Below are positions 57,863 through 64,000 of a stretch of 64,000 nucleotides of DNA, piece by piece. The notes below the pieces were generated by a model that was given only the letters and a program-made list of their open reading frames with translations, was not told where the DNA came from and did no database searches. This DNA is from Corbicula japonica (Eukaryota; Mollusca; Bivalvia; Venerida; Cyrenidae): assembly GCA_038501625.1 (NCBI GenBank), contig JAZAYU010000180.1, positions 62,001 through 126,000 on the forward strand. Reading direction: 5' to 3'. The position numbers and the translations under genes are program-made. The number at the start of each line of letters is the position of its first letter. Within the stretch, counting starts at the first letter, position 1.

Positions 57863-60800
57863 ATCATGTAACTTGGTATTAAGTTGATAACAGGATTATG
57901 CACAACATTTCCCACATAAATTATAGGTTAAGTCAGTTACTTTGAATATACAGTTTCTGGCAGAAATTTTTGATATGTGTTTTCACTGTTACGAGACTTT
58001 TATAACTTGCAATATTCTGGTAGCCTTTTTTTCTCACAGTTTTCACATTCTAAAGCCTCCCCCCCTACAACAACATTGTTTTAAAAATAAATAGTTCAAC
58101 TATTTTTAGAACATGCCAAGCTATTCTACTGACTGTTGTTGGGGTTGGTGTTGCCGTCCTGTTTTGTAAAAGTTCACGGTGCAAATCATGATATTTTAAA
58201 AAGTTCAATGGCTACAGCTTTCAAACTTGGAACATAAACCTGGTTTGTTTGTCAAGTACCAAACTTGTGATTTGCATTATATATATGTGTGTATTATATA
58301 TTAATAATGGGAAAAAAATTATCCTTAACTTAAATAAACAAACTGGTAATCTGAATTATGAAAGATGGGGGGCTACGGTCATGATGCCCCCCCCCATTCC
58401 CAAGATAAAACAAACTAATTATTTTTCATAGCTTGAGCAAAAATAATGTTTGTGGTTTGTTGAGGATGTGGAGAGAAAGGATCAAGGGTGGATTGGATAC
58501 TCACCCAACACAAATGGTTAAAAGGTCAAACATTTTCTATGAATTAAAGGATAATTTCTAAGCAATGAATGAAACAAAATGTTGTAAAAATTCAATATCT
58601 AGGGATGAAACGAAAAATTGTAGGAGTTTGGGTATCCAGTCTGTCCTCTACCAAACATAACCATTTAAATTTCAAACAAAATCTTTAAAAAAATTACTGT
58701 TCAGATATAAGAGCATGCTGTCATATTCAAATCTCTTTTCTTTTTATAAGTGAACTTAAAGCTGTTGTTTTTTCCAGGTGGAAAGGTTTTGAAGAACATG
58801 AAGTTGGAAGAGCAGTTAACAAAGCGCAGACTGTTCAGTCATGAAACCAGAGGATCAAGGATCTGTTTACAAAAGGCAGACCTGTGATACTTAAAAACTT
58901 AAGTAATGTTGTGGTACACAAAAACAGTTGATTATACAATTCTAACTATGACAATGGACATGCTTAGTGTTGAGAATTGGGCTGTTCAAATTATTTAATT
59001 TGACAGCTTTTTGTGTGATGATTACAGACTTAATCACAATTTGTATATAATATACAAATCTTATGAATAAAAATATATTGGCTAAACAGAATACAGTATG
59101 TATTAACAGTGCTTATTATTTAAATATTAACAAAACTATCACAAAATAGGTTAAAACTTGAAAACAAATGTATAATAAATATCTACTGTAAAATTAAAAC
59201 TACACTTTTCTCATATGTTCAGATCAAACAACTCTGTAAACCAAGAACACAAAATAAGTTGATTGTTGTGGGAGATATTTGTGGCAGTTCCTAGATTTTG
59301 TGACTTATCTTCTAATCACAAGTTATTTTGAACTTGATTGGAAATTAACTTAATAAGGAATTCAATAAAAATATGTGTTGCAATGGAAACAGGTATAAAA
59401 GCAGTAATTTTTACTACTTATTGTTTTTTCTAAGATAAACAATCAAATTTTATGGCCATTTACTTAAATATTTAAGAAAATTCTGTATAAACCACTATTT
59501 ATATAAAAGTCTTTTTTGTTGCTATGGCAACACATTTTCATGAACGACATCAAATGAAGCTATACTCATTGAAAATATTTTGTTCTGTTGATTTTGACCT
59601 CAAAAATATTATTTATCATGTTTTACTGAAGAATTAGTCCATTTTTTGATTATTTAAAAAGTGTTGCCATGGAAACCGATTAGTAAAATTTATTTTCCTT
59701 TGTTTTGTTTTAAGTAATTAAATTTTTTATCATAATTGATAAACTTGACATCATTTTATACACCTGAAGTAAGTTTTTATTGTTAAATACTTGACGTTTA
59801 GAATACATAGAATGAAAAAGACAACTGCTTTCATTTGTTTTTACCCCAATTTTATTTATTTGTAGATTTTTTTAAATATGAAAGCCCCAAAACGTTTTTT
59901 TTTAAGTTTGATAAGGCAACCGTCATACTAAATGAATTATTGGGTAATCAATGTCAGAAAAGCTGCAAACTAGTTTTACAGTCATTTTTTGATACCCCCT
60001 GTTGCCCATTTTACTTGAAAAATGAAAAATCTGGACACATGGTGTACTTAAACCATTGAAAAATTGAACTTTTATATTTAATTTACTAGAATCATGTGTT
60101 GACTTTTTAAAATAATCTACTATGTTAGTACATACATTTACCATGGTATTTTTTTGAGTGGTTATATACATTATATATGTCCCGGAAGTCACAAAATTGA
60201 CAATTTTGTGACAATTGTGAACAATTTTCTGAAAATAACCGAAAAATAAGGAATGCTGGTTGCCATGAAAACGGCAAATGATTTTGACTAACCAACATTG
60301 TTTTCTATGTACGGGCATCAAACACAACATTTACTGTTAATTTCAACAAAATCCAATAGATTGAGTGCCGGACCCCTTCTTTAAAATTTTGGTTCTTACA
60401 GAGAATTTGTCTTAATTATTCAACTTGTACACAGGTATACCCAAAAGTTCATGAACATGTGCTACACTCAGCCAATGTTCTAACTACACCGATCTTTTTT
60501 TTTTAATTTCTCAGCGTACTGGGAGTATAAACTTAAAATTTGACAAACAAAAATATACATCATTTTAATCTCTTTTGATGAAATAACCGTATGATAACAT
60601 TCCATACAGCCGTTTAAAAAACACAGACATTTAATAAAGGTAGGGGTTAAAACAATAGTCACAAAATTTTCATTAGCGGGTATAGTCTCTGTTGACGAAT
60701 TTTCATTGTTTCTTATATAATATGGAATCTAAAATTATTCTGAACAATGCTAATCCATGCGAAGTCTTAGCTGCTACACAGACGTTGTTTCAGCATTTAT

Positions 60801-61568
60801 TAGGTTTCAGTATTATCCATTTACAAAATCTATGGTCGATTTTGTGACTTTTGGTTTTATAGACACCTCGGTAAAATGCTATTAGTTTTTGAACTAATAA
60901 CGATTTTAATGGCAATTTCATAAAAGGAAGTTAAAGCAATGCATACTCATATGTTTCAAAGAGCGGAGAAATTAAAATTTTATGATCGGCGTGGTTAGAA
61001 CATTGTTTTATCCCAAATGACTTGATATTTTGACATCTTTGAGAAATGAATATTTCTGACACCATAATGTTCTATTTAATTATGCTTGTCCGTTATCAAT
61101 GTAGGTTATCACAATCGTTTGCAGCTCTATAACAACTCAAGATGTTGAGAAACGTCACCATTATGACGTCAGTTCATTTCTGTATAATAACGACAATTTC
61201 ATTGAAAGTTTGAATGTCTAGTTTTAATTTCATTGAAGGAAAAATCAATATTTGTTTAAATGTAAGTACGGGAAACATTTGGATTGTTTGAAACCCGAAT
61301 TGCTTTACGTTTAGGTTAAACAATAAAAACATTGTGCATAATTTCATAATTTATGCATAATTTATGAAGTTTATAACAACTCCAGAGGATTCACAACATG
61401 GAAAATGTGTACATGTTCAGTTTTAAAATTCAACCGTCATAAGAACTGGGTGTTTTTGTGCAAATGAAATACACTTAGAAAATGGTCATTCTTTTATTTA
61501 ATAAGATAAATAGTATCTTTTTAAACATATATCTAATTATCTAATTATATTACTATAGGATGACATAC

Positions 61569-61721
61569 CTGGACAGTCCTGTACCTTACAGGGCATCGTT
61601 TCTAAAGGACTTCCTAAACAATCGATACTATTGCCAGTGCTACAATGTCTAAACTTCTGCTGGTGGCCGTCACCACATGTTTTAGAACATTCTCCGTAAA
61701 ACCAATCTGACCATGAAGCAA
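61569..61721 (-). CDS. TSP1 repeat exon 2
   Basis: A 153-bp exon (acceptor gtttttcag, donor CAG|GTATGT, phase 1-1). It reads ASWSDWFYGECSKTCGDG, RHCSTGNSIDCLG, ETMPCKVQDC. It has the classic thrombospondin type-1 plan: WxxW, CSxTCGxG and six Cys. The first Trp is expected to be C-mannosylated, but the usual Ser/Thr O-fucose site (CSxTCG) is CSKTCG, which also fits. It is very similar to the next exon upstream at 62,713, indicating exon duplication. Confidence 0.9.
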
Positions 61722-61799
61722 CTGAAAAACCACAGATACATTCGATAATCATCTTACAAATGTAAAGAGGATTTGAAAAAAAAAACTGTTTTGTTTTGG

Positions 61800-62712
61800 A
61801 ATCAATTGTTCAATGACTTTTTTATCTTAATTGATTATTTCTGAAATAAATTCAAGACCATTTACGTACACAAAACTCAGGCTGAAAGTTATAACTCATG
61901 AACCGAACGGATTTATTACAATAAAATGTTGTTTTTATTAATAAGTTTTTATTTTTTCTATCTTGGGTCCCTATTTAAACAAAATAGAAAATAGCTTGCT
62001 TGACCTTTAATTGCATGATTTTTTTTAGCAAAAAGAATGATAACTCATGCTACGTTGTTCGTTTGTCAAATGTGTACAGTGCACGGTTAAATCGCAAGCT
62101 GTTATCGGGAAATAATTACGGATAAAGGAACGAGTCTGTATTATTCTACATCAAAATAAATAAATAAGGAAACAATGTGACACATTCGAAATTTGTCTGA
62201 GAGGATTTCTAAATACAGCCTACCCTCAAAGCAAAACTATGGATTAAAAGAGGAAATTTGATGTTTAAATCATTCAAACTAAGACACTTTTGAAAATACC
62301 AAAGTCGTTTTAAACCAGGTTTCTTTCGAAAACCCAGGTTATTAGATTGGGTTATGTCGTTTGGCATGGGGGCGTTCGGTCTGGCTGGCGGGTGTCACTT
62401 TGGTTTATGTTTAAGTCCACTTTTTCCCAGTAACCACTCAAGCTTCAATCACTAGATCCTATAAGTTTTGTGTCATCACAATAGCAATTTTCTTGACAAG
62501 TTTCGTAACTCTTGACTCTAATTTGACGTAGGTATGCACCTTTTTCATTTAAAACTTAAGACGAAACTCTGGAATTGTCGTATTGCGGCGTCTTCTTGTT
62601 TAATTTCGAATTTTTCAGGGAAGAATTCTAAAATTGACATCATCGACATAATTTACATACTCCTAGAGATTGTTTAACAATTCCGCCAAGTGTGACTTTA
62701 AACTTCTTGTAC
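61800..62712. other. Intron between the two TSP1 exons
   Basis: About 1 kb of AT-rich intron (61,722-62,712) with no recognised element. Confidence 0.5.
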
Positions 62713-62865
62713 CTTTAATACAATCGACTAGTTTACATGAACTAGTTTCTACTGCACTTCCGGGACAATCGCTGTCTCTTCCAGTGCTACATTGTCGGAC
62801 CCTCTGTTGTGTCCCGTCACCACATGTCTTAGAACATGCTCCATGGAACCAAATAGACCATTGAC
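62713..62865 (-). CDS. TSP1 repeat exon 1
   Basis: A 153-bp exon (acceptor atttggcag, donor AAG|GTACAA, phase 1-1). It reads QWSIWFHGACSKTCGDG, VRQCSTGRDSDCPG, ETSSCKLVDC. Length, phase and sequence match the 61,569 exon. The apparent Met-Ala-Gly start of the open frame lies in the intron and is not used. The 870 bp upstream hold a copy of the repeat also seen near 46.9 kb (62,978-63,085). Confidence 0.9.
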
Positions 62866-63742
62866 CTGCCAAATGAATCGATTTGTATATGAATAGCTTA
62901 AATGTTACAGTTATGCCCTATGTATGGTAAATACAGTAATGCAAAATAATTAAAATAATATATAAAAAGGAAATTTTGAAAGCCACACGACAAATAGGAA
63001 AATATTGTAGGCTTAGTGTGATTGAGCCTGTTCATGGGCAGTAATGGAAATGCATATTATTAGCAACAATAAACAGTACAATTTTGACCCATCCCATACG
63101 ATGTTATGCATATGGCAGCGAACATGGAACCTTCAATACGGTATTTGCAGATTAAAAACGTTCCATGTTTAGCGGTGTAGTCCCCAGACAAATGAATGGG
63201 CTTGTCTTAAACAAGAAAACAAAGGGCGGAACTAGTAAACAGAAGAGAATTTCGACAGGGGATTTGAGACTATATATATCCTGCATATCACAGACAACGC
63301 CAAAGGAAAAATAAAAAAGCAGGAAGTATATCCTTGAGGTAAGTTTACAATATCCGAATCTATATTGTCTCGGATAATGAAACCATCCATCTATAAACTT
63401 TATTAATAATTTATAAATATTAAGCTAAAGAAATTGTAGGGGTACTGTTAACAAAGGACATACGTATAAAATTATGAAAGAATAAAACAAGGGAAATAAC
63501 AAGTGCATTAGTTCATACATCTGCCTTAACTTCCCTAACAATCAAATCAAGGTGGGAAGATACGTTCTTTACCCTTTTTGAACCAAATACGCCTAACTTA
63601 CGCCAAAACTTTATAAACTTATTGCAAATGTAAGTCAAAGATATCTAAATTTGTCACCAACAAATATCCCACGCTAGACTCTGCACGTTACGTAGTTTTC
63701 ACTTATAATATCTATTTACTAACATATTTAAGTCTGTTTTAC

Positions 63743-63811
63743 CTGCAAAATCTTGGCCACCTTTGTAAATACAGAAGGTACATTTGTAGCTAGTAACCAT
63801 TATATTTTTAA
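63743..63811 (-). CDS. Candidate small Cys-containing exon
   Basis: After acceptor tttcttcgtag come two bases, 22 codons including SYKCTFCIYKGGQDFA, and one base before donor CAG|GTAAAA. The phases 1-1 fit the gene, and the pyrimidine tract is good. No domain is recognised from the two Cys. Confidence 0.35.
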
Positions 63812-63993
63812 CTACGAAGAAACCAAATGACTATTTATGATTACTAATGGAACCTTAAAAGTTTTAATCAAGACAATTATATCATTCGACTTAAAATATA
63901 TATCTTGCTATAGTGCATAAATTGTATCTGCTTTCCCCCACCACCCTAAAAAACAAAGTGTATACAAATTGAAAACAATAGACATAAATGTAC

Positions 63994-64000
63994 ACATACC
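63994..64000 (-). promoter_or_regulatory. Splice donor of an exon just outside the window
   Basis: The last bases read, on the minus strand, G|GTATGTGTAC. This matches the donor of the 61,569 TSP1 exon (G|GTATGT). It suggests that the next upstream exon ends exactly at the right edge of the window. Confidence 0.4.

Larger units (their letters stand above)
22605..63811 (-). other. Gene model: TSP1-ShKT-mucin-Ly6-like protein
   Basis: Exons in transcript order: 63,811-63,743 (uncertain), 62,865-62,713, 61,721-61,569, 39,439-39,404, 34,628-34,446, 33,845-33,810, 33,347-33,231, 25,665-25,093, 24,193-24,058 and 22,788-22,605. Every internal exon up to the mucin exon begins with two bases that finish a codon and ends with one extra base (phase 1-1), so they can be skipped or duplicated without frame loss. 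The start codon and probably more TSP1 exons lie beyond 64,000. The expected product is an extracellular modular protein with adhesion domains, a mucin stalk and a C-terminal cysteine-rich domain. Introns up to 22 kb hold most of the window's transposons. Whether all exons form one transcript is inferred from strand, order and phase. Confidence 0.65.

Overview
This looks like nuclear DNA of a bivalve mollusc, possibly a heterodont clam. It is AT-rich and sparse in genes, has GT-AG introns and is packed with decayed transposable elements. Several repeats, such as the units around 42.9-43.4 kb and the LINE tail ending near 6.05 kb, resemble families I recall from bivalves. No database was searched, so the host is an inference. 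Nothing bacterial or viral was seen, and no rRNA gene or CRISPR array.

Host gene. The best cellular gene runs on the minus strand from beyond the right edge of the window to a stop codon at 22,605. No single long reading frame marks it; it was found by matching splice sites, reading phase and cysteine patterns. In transcript order it has a possible small Cys exon (63,743-63,811), two thrombospondin type-1 (TSP1) exons of exactly 153 bp (62.8 and 61.6 kb), a 36-bp microexon (39.4 kb), an atypical TSP1 exon (34.5 kb), a second 36-bp microexon (33.8 kb), a ShKT-type six-Cys exon (33.3 kb), a 573-bp Ser/Thr-rich mucin exon with 39-residue repeats (25.1-25.7 kb), and two exons that together make a Ly6/uPAR-like domain (24.1 and 22.7 kb). 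All internal exons except the last join are phase 1-1. The last intron appears to be GC-AG. The product would be a secreted or surface-tethered adhesive, mucus or defence-type protein.

Left flank, 1-22.5 kb. There is a pair of copies of a 22-bp minisatellite, a 5'-truncated L2/CR1-like LINE (4.0-6.05 kb) interrupted by a short ~100-bp element, and a probable Ngaro-type tyrosine-recombinase retrotransposon derivative (7.58-9.73 kb) with split direct repeats and an SGNH-hydrolase ORF. There is also a non-autonomous hAT element with a perfect 8-bp target duplication (13,177-14,564), a 1.1-kb terminal-inverted-repeat element full of CGATCCGATT-like tracts (17,714-18,850), and several direct duplications.

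Introns of the host gene, 22.6-63.8 kb. These hold a MITE family carrying TGACGTCA sites, a mariner remnant (25.9-27.2 kb), a minus-strand LINE (28.6-32.4 kb) with an internal 484-bp duplication and a hAT element nested in its 3' tail, a deleted Tc1-like element with ~190-bp inverted repeats (34.7-35.5 kb), and tRNA-derived SINE heads (37.1-37.4 kb). They also hold a decaying Crypton-type tyrosine recombinase gene (41.0-44.5 kb) with a duplicated, still in-frame first exon and a 147-bp palindrome just upstream of its start codon, plus a plus-strand LINE (51.8-55.6 kb) and a ~560-580-bp segmental duplication (56.0 and 57.3 kb). Most transposon reading frames are broken.
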